A stretch of DNA of 64,000 bases from assembly GCF_049243985.1 (NCBI RefSeq), contig NC_135373.1:82338213-82402212 (forward strand). Direction: 5' to 3'. Position numbers and translations under genes: made by a program. Source of the stretch: Paroedura picta (lineage: Eukaryota > Chordata > Lepidosauria > Squamata > Gekkonidae). Shown in pieces: positions 1 to 13,527 of this stretch (positions are counted from its first letter, which is position 1; the number at the start of each line of letters is the position of its first letter). The notes beneath the pieces were generated by a model. It did no database searches and had not been told where the DNA came from. It worked only from the letters and a program-made list of their open reading frames with translations.

Positions 1-3000
1 CATATCTAGAGCAAAGGCAACAACAGCAAATTAATTGAATCAAAATAATCACATGTCCTAGGATTGCTTCAAACATGTGATGTGGAGACACTGATTTCAT
101 GCTTTATCCTACACAAGTGCTTTTCTGTGTATAAAATCAGTGTTTGAAATTTTCTTAGGATCTGATGTGTTTGTATGGCTATTTAAAATAAAATAAAACT
201 TAATTGGTCACTTTTAGAATGAATGAATGCTGCATGTTATGACTGTTCATAATATCTTTTAAAATGAAACTAGATTGCAGAATTACAAAGGAACAAAGTA
301 GTTATCAATATGTATGTAGAGTTTTTTCTCTGTGTGACATTATGTCTTCTGTATACTGTTCTCAAACCACTATAAGCAAAACTTAGTTTTGGGTGTATAT
401 ACCAGAAGCATACTTTAGGCCTATTTGTACAAAATTGAAAATATGCCAAAAGTTAGTGTTTAAAAATTGTCTTTTTATATATGCAGAAGGAATGTTGTGC
501 CTGAAGAATATTGTTACAAATCCATTTGTACTGATAGAGGAATTGATTGGAGATGCCTACTCATACTCTCTTCAATGTGTGGGGAATATATGCCCTGGGT
601 CACATCATTCTTTTCTGTCCACCTCCTATCCATGCATTGGCCCTAATGTATGATCAGGAAATGCGTATATGAATTGAATTTTTGAGATCCTTTATCCCTC
701 AAAACCATGAGGTGAAATAGGTGTGTAAATCTGTTTTTTGAGATCCCTAACCCTTCAAAATCATGAGGTAAAACGTTCCTTCTCTCTGGCACGCATAAAT
801 TCTAAACACATTTAAGTATGTAAGACTAGGATGTTCATATAGCGTTGCAGATAAATGAGCCTACTATATTTGAATTCAGTTTTACTTTTTGTTCATAGTG
901 TTAGTAAATCTTGAGTTTAAACAATAGATTGAATAGCTGTATTGAATATAATTGTTTATAGATGGATTAGCAGTACTGCTAGATTAATTAAATATAGTTA
1001 CTCTTTTTAGGTACATTGCTTATTTTAGAATAGATGAAATTGCTGAAGAGGATGGTTCCTTTGCACACTGACAAAATAGTAACAGCTATGTTTTTTTATG
1101 TTTGCCATTGCATTTAAGTGCTTTGCTGAACTGCACTTCTTTGAAGATAGCTTTCCTTATAACAGGCATATTGCTATTTACGTTTCAAAGTGTCATTGTA
1201 GGAAGCCATCTACTATATAAGATTTATTTATGGTATTTGCTGTAGTCATTCTGCTAGAAGCTGGTAGTCTACAAATTGTCTTTATCAGTTTAATCATACA
1301 GTTATGATAACCTACCATTTTAGCAGTCTTTAAGCTTTATGTTGTAAAAATGTATAATTGCATAGTGAATAATAATCCTGTGCATGTGTTAGTAATTTTG
1401 CTGTTAAATTTATATTGTGGGCTTGATATAATCTAATTTTCTTATTGATCTTTGTGAGTACAACTTGGTATTGTTCAGTAGATGCACAACAATTTGTGTT
1501 GCTACTTGTGGGAGGATTCATTGGTGGGAAACAGTAAAGTAGTTGGGGAAATTTTATTCAGCCAGTTAATTGCTTTGAATCTCTTGCTTACTGTGGTTTG
1601 AGAAACACCTTTTAAAAAACTCATTAATATATTGAAGTCTGAATTGCATTGATTTTTGTCATTCTTCCGTGTAAGAATGAGTAACAATTCAGAAAACAAT
1701 GTTGATAAAATTGTAAAGTTTATGAAGGAAACTAATGTGAAGCTTTTTGTACAACGAAAGGTCTTTATTGGTGTTAAGGTTTGAAATAACATGTCTATAT
1801 GTGTTGCAACCTATACATTTGCTGACTTCAAGCAGAACAAACAAAGTAGTTTTATTTCAGAAAATGAAATATGAGCCTGAATAATTTCAGAATCATAATC
1901 CTTTTTATTCAGCATATCAGTGCATTTTCATTTTATGTGCCCATAGCACAGATTACTAACTGTAAATTGCTAGTGTACCTACTAAAGTAACTGAATTACT
2001 AGCAAATATTCAGCCATACATAGCTAATGTATTAGCGGAATATATTTTCCTTTCAAAAACCCAACACCGAGTGACAGAGGAGTATATACTTGCATGGTTC
2101 TGTGTGAACATTTACAGGATTGTAATTTTACAACATTTAAAAGAGAAAATGTTCACATTTAAGACAAAAGTGAATTTGGACATGTTTAAACACAATAGTA
2201 AAATGGACACAACACTGGTTGGATCTATAGCTGTGCCTCGTGCAAAATAGGACTTTACTATCTCCTTCTGCCCTCTAAAAATATTTCTTAACAGTGTAGG
2301 GTGGGGGAAGGGATGCAACAGGGATGGGAGTTGGTGGGGGTTTGCTACCCTCCCCTCCCTTTGGCTACTTTGTTGCATTAATATGGTTGATATATTAGAT
2401 TATATGCTAAAAGTATATCATTAGGATGTTAGCTTCATGTGAGATGGGGTTTTAGTTAATAGTTATGAATAAATGTTAGGGAATAATGTCAACCAAAACA
2501 GTTTTTGTTCAGAGGTAATAAGATTAGGAAATGGTGGGCATTAGGGTTGCATGAGCCATCTTCCTTTGCCCTCTCTTCCAAAAATTTCCCCTGCCCAATA
2601 GTGTTTGGCATCACATGTTGTCATCACCAACCAGAGGTTGTTCTTAAATTCATTTTGTCTTGAAAATGAAATAGCCTTAAAAGAGCTTGATCCCTTGAAA
2701 GCTGATGCAGATAGAGAATGGAAGGACAATTGGCATGAAATTGGGGGAAGGGAACATATGGCTTTGCTCTCAGGCCCCAAGTCATGGACTCCTGTTGCAT
2801 CTTTACCAAACTGTATTTGAAGTCCTTCATGGTTATTATCAAGAGGCATTTAGGTATTTAAGATTAACTGTTGTGGTTTCATAGCAGCCTGAAAATTCAA
2901 ATGAGATTCTGGTTTGGATGTTACAAATTGCATACTACTCTAGGGAAAGATACACATTGTAAAATCTGTCTGCTCAAAATTCATACATAAAATTATGAAA

Positions 3001-5800
3001 ATGTGATGCAAATTCATCATGCAAGTTTAAGATGGCAGAGTTTTATATGCAGGGTGGTGAGGAAATCCAGTGCCAAAATTTTATTAAAACTGTGTTGTCA
3101 CTGATACATTCCAGTAGTTTTGATGGAAATGTTGGGGGATATTACTGAATAGCAGTAATTTTGCGCAACTTTTATTTAAAGAACAATGCATTTTTCTGTT
3201 TATGAAAAATTAATAGTCACAGCTGTTTTACTACAAATATTATGCCATTTTACCACCCTCCATAAAATATGGAGAACACTGGGTTGTAGGGTTTCAAGGA
3301 CATTCTGCATTCACTAATCACTGTATGTTGAAATAGTTTTAAAGAACATTGTATGTTCCACTAATTAAACTCTGGGAATCTGCAGAATGAAAACTTAAAC
3401 TTGCTGTTTTGCCAATCGTTAAAAATGTGTGCACTGCCATATATAAAAACTACTATTTATTCATTTTATATATACATATATATCTCACATATCACGGTTC
3501 CTTCAGTCATTTTCTTCCTGTATAATACTCTTGCCGAGGTAGTAGAGATCATTAATTGCCAATTGAATATGCTGTTTCAAAAGCTTCAGGTTCTAACATG
3601 CAGTCTTGCAGCTGTCATCTAACTCCTCTGAAACATTAAGAGACTACTGGTACAGTCTTGTCTTTCAGTTGACCATTGAGTTGAATGCACCTTCCTATTT
3701 TATAGGTTTAAGAAATTTGGCTATGCCCAAACGAGTCTAGCTTCCTTCATAAAAAATGAACAAATCTGTTTCTTGATATTGGTGGCATTCATTACATAGT
3801 ATATATGTATATATTGAGTGATGAGCAAAGAAACAAATTCAAGAATTCTTTTATCTGAATAATGTTAGGAGTGGCTTCATGACAGTTGCATACTGTTTTT
3901 AATTCTGAAATTGCTCATCCATATGTCTGCATTTGAAATGATTTATTGATGTGTATACTTTTTCAAATAGTTGGGTTCAATTTTTTTTACAGTTTTGGGA
4001 ATTGATGTCACGTGCTGGTAACATAACTGTTTTGCAGTTATGCTCCACAGCTTAATTCAAGGCCCATTACTTGAAAGTAGGTTCCATTGTGCTCACAGTG
4101 TCTGACCTCTGAGCAGGTGTGTGTAGAGTTGCCCTTTAGTGTTGCAAAGCTAAGTATTAAATAGCTTAATGCAACAAAGCTTGAATGTCAGTATTATTGA
4201 AATTACTGGAACTTGCTTTCAACTGTTAAAATTAACATGTGTATATGTAAAGTTAATCCAATAATATTTATGCATTTCCTGTAATTTTTAGGGGTAGGTG
4301 GTTCTTCCATTGGACGAATTCATGTCTAAAGAAAAACAAATTTACTAGAATTAATCTATCTCCCTTCCTCTTCAGCTTAGTTATTGTATCTTTTGTAAAA
4401 CATTATACATGTTTCTATACTTCAAGCAATAAATATCATTGCTGTAACTAAACAAGTATTTCTCAGTATGGACAAAATAACTATGTGCATGTGCCTGGGA
4501 TCCCTGACACATGTACACAGGTGTTTGAAGATGCAGGTATGTTAAATGTATGCTGAAGTAAACTCCAGTTGTTTCTACAGCAGTACTAGTTTGTACTGAA
4601 GAGTGGCCATATTCTTAATATTGCTTGCTATAGTGGTTTCAGGAATGGGTGCCTTGAACCTTAACTTGGGTTTCTTGTGAGCAAGGAGAAGATGGATTAA
4701 GATTAATGTATTTATGACAGGTTCTTAATTTTAAAAATTGATATTTTTAGAGCTGGTTCATGTTTCAGAATGACTGCATGACAGCTTCTAAGCTATCCAG
4801 ATAAAATTGGCTATCTATAGGTTCTGTTCATACAATGAACTAAGCAGTAACTGCCTGACTGTTCCACATTTGTGGAAGTCCATACGAACTAGCTCTGGGT
4901 TGCCTCTATTTTCACTTCTTAGTTTTTATATGGATGAAATGAGTAATATCGATTTCCTTCAAGTTACGTTAGATTAAGAATCCTTTTTAAAATAACAAAT
5001 ATAATGGCTGAAAATAGTGTCACAAATTTTTCTGGTTACTACATTATCCTTAGCATGGTTTTTTGTGATTTTTTAAAATAAAGTGTTCCTGTTATTTCCC
5101 TGAACATCAGGTGTTTGTAATTTCCAGTTATTAAGTGGTGTTCTGCACTGCTGTAAATCAATGATTCTAAAATTGTCCTGAAATAATTGTAGTTTGCTTA
5201 TCAGGCAAGTAGATGCTTTGTCTATGCACGATTTGTATATGTGTAGTTAAACCAACAATTTTTGCTTACTGTGGGACCTAGCAAAAATCTACATCACAAA
5301 TTTTGACACATTACAGCTGAAGGAAGAGGAACACCTCAACAGACAAGAAACTTCATGGAAAGAGGCTTGTCCAGCGGTTTGCTTCATGCGATTGATCAGA
5401 GCCTGTAAAGATTCATGGATAAAATGAACAGGAATAGATCTGAATAAGGCAAATCTGCATACATGGTAACCAGTAGCTCTCTTACATTTTTATGTTGCTT
5501 AGCTGTTTTATTTGAAGGAACCTGTGTGATTTAAAACGTATCGCTTCTTGCAACTTTATTACTGGTTATATATGTTTGAAAATTAAAATGTGCAAGCAAT
5601 GGAAAGAAGTCAAGTAAATGCTTGTTTTTATAGTAGTTGGTTCTTGTTTAAATGTTCATATGATAATGTCTGTAAAGAGCACCAAATTGATTACAATAGA
5701 TGTAGTGTTGTAATAAACTGTTTAATGGGGCTGATGTGTAAAGCTGTTCAAGTTATTTGATGTTTACACCTCAGGGAGTGTCTTGTGTTCAGCAATATTT
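1..5800 (+). other. repeat-poor AT-rich stretch; possible long 3'UTR of the upstream gene
   Basis: No recognisable transposon or coding exon in almost 6 kb, unusual against the rest of the window. Plus-strand AATAAA signals lie at 4428-4433, 5077-5082 and 5712-5717. In vertebrates CPSF6 (and LYZ in many species) lies upstream of YEATS4 in the same orientation, and CPSF6 has a long 3'UTR, so this may be its end. That identity is an inference from gene order only. Short open frames here have no recognisable domains. Confidence 0.3.
679..773. repeat. short imperfect tandem duplication, period 56
   Basis: A segment of about 39 bases beginning TTTTTGAGATCC and ending CATGAGGTGAAA (679-717) recurs at 735-773 with a few substitutions. 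No known element. Confidence 0.7.
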
Positions 5801-8257
5801 AATGGTGTTGTCTCTAACAAAACATTGCATATTTTTGCATATGAATCAACCTATTGTATCTGAATAACTGGCATTTTGTCCAACACCTACTAGAGTAGTG
5901 GTTCATTTTTTAAATGTAGTTTTCTTGCATCGGTGGCTTGTTAATTCACTGAAAGGTGTGTAAAACTGTAAAAACTATAGATTAACATTTTGTGATCTAG
6001 ATGGGCTGAACTTTCTTTCAAAGAAATTAAGTCTGAAATTGAGTTTTAGTATGCTGCTGCCTGATTACGACAATATGCAACACTAAAGAGTTCATTCAAA
6101 CATACAATTGGAAAAATAATTGGTCAGTTGCAAATGATGGGGCAGTGTTTTACACATTTCCCAGTGTTTTACCTGCTGTCACAGGCAAATTTGTACATAA
6201 TTGTACATTGATAAAAATGACTGAAGAAAACTAGTGTTCCCCCCTCTCCTCCATTTTTCTTATTTTAAAAATCAAGATTTCTAATGGGTTTCCTTTTATT
6301 TCACTACAGAACTGACACTCAGAACTGTTTAAGGGGAAGTAGATTTTGAATGTGTTCCTTAACACACAAAGGCCTTATGTTCTTAGATTGTTAATAGTTG
6401 GATAAGATGTCTAATCTCTGTCATAACATAACTAAAGAAATACTTTGGGCTTTTAAATTATGAACGATTATACCATATATTTGATTTTAAAAGTTGCTTG
6501 TTCGCAGACTAATTGAAATATTCTAATTGGAAAAATGCTTTCAGAAATTCCCAGGTTTTCAGAGTACAATACTTAAAAAAAAATTAAGTATTTCAAGGCA
6601 TCAGTTTATAAAAGAAAGTTTATTTCTCTACAATTCATATAGTTACAGGAACTGAATCTACAGTTTGATGTTAACTTTAAATGAATATCAATGGTCTGTA
6701 ATAGTCAGTAAAACAACAGAGGTACATAATATTTACTCAAGACATGAAGGAAGGTATGTCATAAACTTCTTTGCACCAAGCTTGAGTTTGCTATTAAAGA
6801 TACTTGACAGGAAATCCCACCTTCTTTGCAAGTTTATGATAAATGTGCTTACACAAAACATGTCACAGTCACACTCTTCAAAACCTATTTACATGTATAA
6901 TGAGAAACAATAGGTGAGGATCCATAAGAACTGTAAATGAAGAACCCACTCTTGAGAGCTGCAAAACTCTCCTGATGGTGTTTAGGGCAGTGCTGATTTT
7001 TGGAGCTAATGGCAGTGGATAGAGGTCCAGAGAAATCAGACACATTCTTTTCATATACACGTGGAAGAGCTTTCCGCTCATGTTATGGCATCATTGGACC
7101 CAGAAAAAAAGAGGTACACATACCAGAGGCTATCACAAGGCACAAAGCTGTTCGTGAACTATGAAAAATCCCAAATTTGTATTCAAATCAAGTTGCCTTT
7201 ATTAGCATTAAAAAGAGAAAAGTAACAATCAACAAAAATGCTGCAGAATTCAAAGATAAGAGCATATACTAATCAAATTGAATAATTATAGCATCATGAA
7301 GGAACTTTGCTACCTTTTCTGTTATTTCTTGATCTGCATTATCGAGAAGAAAAAAGATGTGAAAAATCCCCAAACTGTATTAAAAGTGAAGTAGGTCAGT
7401 GTATAAATTATGTAAATAGCCAGGCAGTAGAAAAAAACAGTCCAAAACAGTCAGTGTATAAACAATATAAGCCATGATGGCTTGTTGGCTGATTGTCCTG
7501 AAGCAATTATCTTCTTCAGAACTATTCTGCTGTATCTAATATGCAACCTTGCTAATCTGTAAGACAGAAAACCAACAACACCAAAAGAATTATAAACTGC
7601 GTATTGTGAACTGCCCCAAACCTCTGTGCGGGAAGAGGCAGCTACTATAGTAAGAATTACTATGCATGAAATACAAACTAGTTAGTGGGATTACAGGTAC
7701 AAAATCAAAATATATGAAAAAAATACCAGGAAAAGTTAACAAACTCGCAGTATGAATCCATAAAGGCATAGATTTAAATTTGCATATGCAGTCTTGATAA
7801 CAAAGAAACCAAAGAAAGAGCCAACTGCATCAGCCAAAATTATATATTGATTGGGTGTGTATTCTTAAAGGATCAGCAGAACATAGAAAGATAACATGTC
7901 CCATTGATGCAGGTTGATATGAGGAAGAAACCAAGCGTTCTAAATTTTACAAAAGCAACTAAATCCAAACAATATAGTCATCTGGAGAGTGGTCAAAGTA
8001 AAAATCCCAAAGGCCTTTCTAACCATAATTTGTTTTGAGACCTAGGTGGCTCTTCAGAAAATGGCAATGGAAAAAAAATCCATCTTCATTAAACTTCAAA
8101 TGATGTGTAAAATCTTTCCTGTGTGCTGTTGTCACAGTTCCTGGCTAATGTAACAACTGCTACATTGTTGAAATTTCTGAGCCACGATCTCTAGCATAAT
8201 ACAGAGTTGTGCTTAATGTGTAAAAACCTGTAAGGAAAAATTTTAATTAACCTGGTG
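5801..8257. other. intergenic, no gene recognised
   Basis: AT-rich unique-looking sequence. A minus-strand AATAAA (plus-strand TTTATT at 6619-6624) precedes a short open minus-strand frame (about 6885-7070) that might be a terminal exon but matches nothing I know. I searched by eye for lysozyme exons, which lie here in birds, and recognised none. Confidence 0.5.
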
Positions 8258-8270
8258 TAACTTGTAACCA

Positions 8271-8553
8271 AAAAGAGCCTCTTGTAGCGCAGAGTGGTAA
8301 GGCAGCAGAAATGTCTGAAAGCTCTGCCCATGAGGCTGGGAGTTCAATCCCAACAGCCGGCTCAAGGTTGACTCAGCCTTCCATCCTTCCGAGGTCGGTA
8401 AAATGAGTACCTAGCTTGCTGGGGGGTAAACGGTAATGACTGGGGAAGGCACTGGCAAACCACCTCGTATTGAGTCTGCCAAGAAAACGCTAGAGGGCGT
8501 CACCCCAAGGGTCAGGCATGACCTGGTGCTTGCACAGGGGATACCTTTACCTT
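8271..8553 (+). repeat. Sauria-type SINE (tRNA head, Bov-B-like tail), full length
   Basis: Head GAGCCTCTTGTAGCGCAGAG, a B-box-like GGGAGTTCAATCC, body, and a Bov-B-like tail (GGGGAAGGCACTGGCAAACC, CTGGTGCTTGCACAGGGG) ending in CCTTTACCTTTAA. A perfect 13-base target-site duplication, TAACTTGTAACCA, lies at 8258-8270 and 8554-8566. The family is characteristic of squamates. Confidence 0.93.
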
Positions 8554-8566
8554 TAACTTGTAACCA

Positions 8567-10274
8567 TCCTTCATACACATAAACAAGCGTATCTAGGAAA
8601 GAAATCTTGCAGGAGTCTGAGACATGATTTTGGCACATTTTACAGCTTTGTGCCTTTTTGTAACCTTTGATATCGTGTACCTATTTTCTAGTTTTCAGAG
8701 AAGCCTCCCTTTAGTCTTTTCCATCATTGGACTCAGACCATAATGTGTGAAAGTTCATGGTTTTGCTACAATTGGAAGCCCTCAAATTATTGTTTTAGAA
8801 GGCGGTGTCTTTCATACAACTAAAGGCTTCTAGAATTGCAATTATCTGCCTTTTATTATTTGCACCGCTAAGGCCACTGCAGTTGGTTTACCCAGGTTCT
8901 GACTATTGCTTTTTTCCTCTGAATTGTGTACCTGGTATGTGAATTGTTCAGTATTTGAACGTTTTAAATGATTAACCTTTTAATATGAAACTGCTTTTTT
9001 ATTTTTGTATATATTTGTGCTCTCTTACAGTTCAGTCCTGCTTTGTGACTAGGTTATGTTGATTTATCATGCTTAGAATGTGAAGATTAACTTGTAAGAA
9101 TACTATTTGAGGATGGATTTTGAATTTGCTAAATAGGGATGAAACTCACTTTAGCCTCTGGCTTGTTTGTGCACTGAAGGATGTCCGAAAAGTGAAATGA
9201 ATCAAAGACAAAACCAGGAACTCCTGGTTCAACTATTTTTTTACCCTGGCCTAAAGTGATAATGCATGTATAAGCATTTCTTTCTTTGTAACAGGTGGCT
9301 GGGACTGTAGAGGTCCCGGGAGTAATTGGAATTACTCAACATAATCAGCAAATAGGACATAGATGAAATACTCTGGAATTGTTTATCCATTTAGAGTAGG
9401 TGATTAACCCAATTATGAGAAGTCCAATATAGTACTGCTTCTAATTATTGCTGGGTGTGTGTGTGTGATGAACCTGGATTAAGGTGCTAAACCTTGAAGA
9501 AACTAGAGGTAAGTTAGATGTATATGTGCAGTGAAGTTTTCATTTAAACAATCACTTCAAATATTCAGGAACCATAATTAATTTTTTAACATACATGTTA
9601 CCATTGAACAAGGGAGATACTTTGGACTGCAAATTATTCTACATTTTGTCTTTAAGAGAATTACCATTGCTGGCAATGGGTCTGCTTCCCAAAAATCTTA
9701 TAAATTATTTTGTAGTTTTTTTATATGTGCAGGCTGAACTTTTATAACAAGTATAGTACTAAGTAATCCTGATTAGCTGTCTTTGGAGTAATGTTTTTCA
9801 ATACTTTTTTAAAGTCCAAAGATTTTTTAGGCACACAGAAGAAAATTTCAGAAGAAGAAGGCATTCCACTTATGATTAGGTCTTGATAAAAAATCTGAAT
9901 ACCTCCAGGCTAGTAAACATTGCTAAGAATTTTCCTGAGCTCCGTTGGGAGATAGTATCATACATACATGAGACAATAAACTAAAATCTGGAAAATACCT
10001 TGGCTGCTACTGAATTGTATGTTGATGATAAACTGTATTTAATTTGTTTCTGTTAGGGAAAAATAACTTGCAAGAAACTACCCAGTAATGCTGTATATAG
10101 GCATTCATAAGTAAAAATGATAGCATTTATGGGCTGTGTTGTGTTTCTTAATTCTTTACTAAGTTTCAAATTGCCTACTGGAGAAATATGTGCTGCCTTC
10201 TGCATTCATTCCTATTTTTAACTGCTCTAATAACTTGCTATAATATAGTACAATTGAAATTTGATGGCCTAAAT
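8567..10274. other. intergenic, nothing recognised
   Basis: Unique-looking AT-rich sequence with a short GT run near 9466. No gene or clear repeat seen. Confidence 0.5.
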
Positions 10275-10869
10275 AAGAGGTTCCCAAAGTGGGTGGTATG
10301 CCCCCCCCCCCGAGGGCAGTGAAAGGATCCAGGGGGGCGGTAAAGGACTTTGGGGCAGTAGGGAGGGCAGCAGTCTGAACTTGCTGCGGCTGCATTTTCC
10401 TAGTGAGAGACATACTAAAGTTGGTAGTAGCCTCTGGTTAGTAGTGACTGTGGACTTCCTTGGTGGTCTCCCATCCCAGGGCTGACCAACCCTGCTTAGC
10501 TTCCTGAAGAAAACAGCTTCAGAAGGTGAGCTGAATGGAATCATATTCCAGCTGAGTTCTTTCCCATCAGATTTTACCTTTCCCAGACTCTAGATTTCCA
10601 GGAAAAGCTTGCTGCTTACTCCTGGCCATGGGATTTTTCATTGCTTGCTTCTCTCTCTCACCATCAGTCTTTTTCCCCAGTGAGGACTCAAAGTGGCTTT
10701 TACTAATGACTTTTACAAAAAATTTACATTTTTTTCCAGAGTAAAAATAAGGCCACCATAACAACAAAAAAGTGTAGGCAATATAGTGTGTTTTGAATTT
10801 GCTATAAACATGACATCAGGAAAGAGGTCTGTGTTCATGAGTGTGTGGGAGAGGACTTTGGAACCAATG
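10275..10869. mobile_element. degenerate hAT-like element
   Basis: Left end GAGGTTCCCAAAGTGGGTGG followed by a C-run and GGGGGCGG motifs; right end GACTTTGGAACCAATG. The flanks share ATGGCCTAAAT (10264-10274 and 10867-10877), containing the expected 8-base duplication. About 595 bases, non-coding; open frames inside are chance. Confidence 0.7.
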
Positions 10870-10877
10870 GCCTAAAT

Positions 10878-12175
10878 GAATGTTGCATTGTCCATTTATT
10901 ACATGATACTTTATATTTAGGCTTTGGAGTGATTTTGAGTAGGAATTATGGTTAGTTTGGAAATGTTGAAGCTCATTGTTAGATAACTTAATGACAAGTC
11001 TGGTTAAGTTGCATACTCTAGCATTTTCCCCATCAGATAAGTTTTGCATTTTTTACATGTATGTATTGATTTAGCTTTTAAATGCCATGTAATACTGGAC
11101 TACTTCATTTTTCACTCATGTACAATAACCATACTTTCCAAGTTTTATATATAGGCTTTTAGTCACATTGTTTACTTGGCTGGTATAGAATGCTGTGCAG
11201 AACAGACAGCCTTAAAATGCAGCTTTTAATGTTCTAATGTAACATGTTCATTTTAATAAGATTTCAATTGTTTGTGAAATAAAGTCTTGGAAGGAAGTCA
11301 GTAGAAAAAACTGTAGAGTTCTTGAAATAAAAATATTCAAAATTCCTGATGGGGTGAGCAACAGCAATATTGATTTCTAAGAGCAAATCAGGTGTTTTTA
11401 CAAGCATGCCAAACATATCTTAGATGATGTTCCCAATTTTTAACAGCATTGGAACAATCACACCCATGAGTCTAAAAAACCTATGTATACTTCTCTATTT
11501 CATTTCAATGATTTCTCTCCTTGAAGTTGTTTAACTCTGGGTTTGTCCACTGAAGTAATGCCATTGTGTCCATGTAAACGCATATTTTTTAAAAAGTTTA
11601 ATTATGACTTTATTTCCCCCCTCTTAAGATCCAATTGTAAACTCAGAGGATATAAAACCAAATACCTTTTTTGTTTTTACAGTCTACATATTTAATCCCC
11701 CCCCACGGTCATCCAGGTTTTGAACTAAAATTATCCAGATGCATATTCCATATTCAGAATGTTAACCTGTAATGCTGAATGCTTGGAATTCTGCTCATTT
11801 TTGAGCATTTCTTGTTTTGTCCTTAATAAAATGACTGCAAATCATAGCATTCAAATAATTTCCTCTTTGCAGAATCATTATGTTAAGCACCATCTTCTAA
11901 AGCTCTGACTGAAACAGCAACTGATCTCAGTCACCACTGAAGGAAGTATACTGTATATAGCTAACTGGAAGTTATTTTTGTACTACAGTAACACATTTGC
12001 ATTCTACTTTGATATGTTTAGTGTAACTGATGAGACCTGCTGAATAATTTCACAAATAATTTTGACTTTCTAATATTTTCTATCTTTGTCAATTTTTTTA
12101 TTGAGGAACACTCATGAAACAAGCTACTTTCCCTAAGAGGTTTTCACATGATCTGAGTTTGATTTTTACTGTCTT
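10878..12175. other. intergenic, nothing recognised
   Basis: AT-rich, with small homopolymer runs (C8 near 11697). No coding or repeat signal I can support. Confidence 0.5.
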
Positions 12176-12183
12176 GCCTAGTA

Positions 12184-12468
12184 CAGGGGTCCTCAATGTG
12201 GTACTATGTTGGTGCCCATCAGTTTTCTTTTTTATACAGTGGGCAGGGCCAATTTTTTTCCCTACCAGCAAGTGTTCTAATACGCTTTTGGAGCTATGAT
12301 TGGCTGTTCAGATTTTTTTAAAGTTGCTTTGATCGCTACTCCAAAGATTGTTATGTGTGGCTGAAAGTAAGCTGGCTCTGCCCCCAGCATCCATTTTGTG
12401 GCTGCACCTACTATGATGTGTCAGAAGTTCAAATGTGTCTGCAAGCTCAAAAAGGTTGGGGGGCCCTA
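12184..12468. mobile_element. non-autonomous hAT element
   Basis: Left end CAGGGGTCCTCAA; right end TTGGGGGGCCCTA, roughly inverted. The 8-base duplication is GCCTAGTA (12176-12183) and GCCTAGCA (12469-12476), one mismatch. The body contains a recognisable hAT MITE segment (CATTTTGTGGCTGCACC). Confidence 0.8.
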
Positions 12469-12476
12469 GCCTAGCA

Positions 12477-13249
12477 TCTTGAATACCTTAAACTGCATAG
12501 ATGCTACATTAAAGATTATTGGGGGAGGAATTTATTTTTTTAACAGCTTTCTGAACTGGTGGCCTAAAGATTAATTTATACAGTGGAGTTTCTGGACACT
12601 GATGTCTTTGCAAGGTAAGAGGGATCGCATATGACTTAAAAGGCCTAATCTTTCCCTAAATGTGGTTCATCAAAACTTTCAATATCTATACTTTTAATCC
12701 TTTGATTATATTACCTTTCTTTCTAGCCCTTAGGTGATTTAAGAATATGCTGTCCAACTATTAGTTGCATTTTTAAACTGCAAAAGAAGTTCTATTGTAT
12801 TGAAGAAAAATAAACCATACTTTTATGCAACCATTATGCCTTGGAAGCTTTTGTCATTGTTTCACCATTAGAGGTATGAATTGGTAATCTGATAAAATAT
12901 TAAGCTGTTATTTTAATTGAAAAGTGCTCTACATTGATGAACTCTCTTGATACAAAATGGACTAGTCATTTTACCGACAGTGGTTCCAGCATTTTAGAAG
13001 CACCAGACATTAGTATTCCATCTGCACAACCTCTGAATTTAGTAATTTAACATTACTGCACTTCGTTTATTATACTGAGGTGTGTGACATTTTTTTTGGG
13101 GGGGGGGGAAGCTTAGCAGGAATGTAATGTCTCAAAGTTGACCCTCAGAAGCTGCTGTTTCTTGAGGTGCACTGCTGCTTTCCCCAAGAGCTAAGTGGGA
13201 GTGTTCTTAAGCCTGTAGGAAATTATTGGAGAACTGATCACTCATCTTT
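12477..13249. other. intergenic, nothing recognised
   Basis: AT-rich unique sequence with a T8G10 run near 13091-13108. No gene. Confidence 0.5.
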
Positions 13250-13345
13250 CATAGAATCATAGAATAATAGAGTTGGATGGGACTTCATTGGTCATCCTAG
13301 TCCAACCCCCTGCTGTACTATGCAGGGCACAACTATTATGAGCGC
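13250..13345 (-). repeat. CR1 LINE 3' end fragment
   Basis: CATAGAATCATAGAAT followed by AGAGTTGGATGGGAC and CTAGTCCAACCCCCTGC, the reverse complement of the CR1 3' terminus. Only about 95 bases remain, the usual severe 5' truncation. Confidence 0.9.
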
Positions 13346-13451
13346 TGATCAGGGGAGTCCCTTGTATCTATAGAAACCATGGCATTTGTGCAAGAGGTTG
13401 CGGCTTTCCAATTTCCAGACAAGCTGTACCTGTCCCAGACACCCTCTATAT

Positions 13452-13527
13452 CAGGGGTAGTCAACCTGTGGTCCTCCAGATGTCCATGGACTACAATTCC
13501 CATGATCCCCCTGCCAGCAAACTACTC
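13452..13527. mobile_element. half of a palindromic MITE
   Basis: CAGGGGTAGTCAACCTGTGG followed by CCTCCAGATGTCCATGGAC and CCCATGATCCCCCTGCCAGC, a common reptile MITE arm. Full copies are near-perfect palindromes; here only one arm is present. Confidence 0.65.

Noticed and set aside
8271-8345. Possible tRNA gene
   Set aside because: The tRNA-like head with B-box is part of a Sauria-type SINE with tail and target duplication; no complete cloverleaf expected.
10159-10544. Minus-strand frames of 84-91 codons
   Set aside because: Inside or overlapping a degenerate hAT element; no domain.
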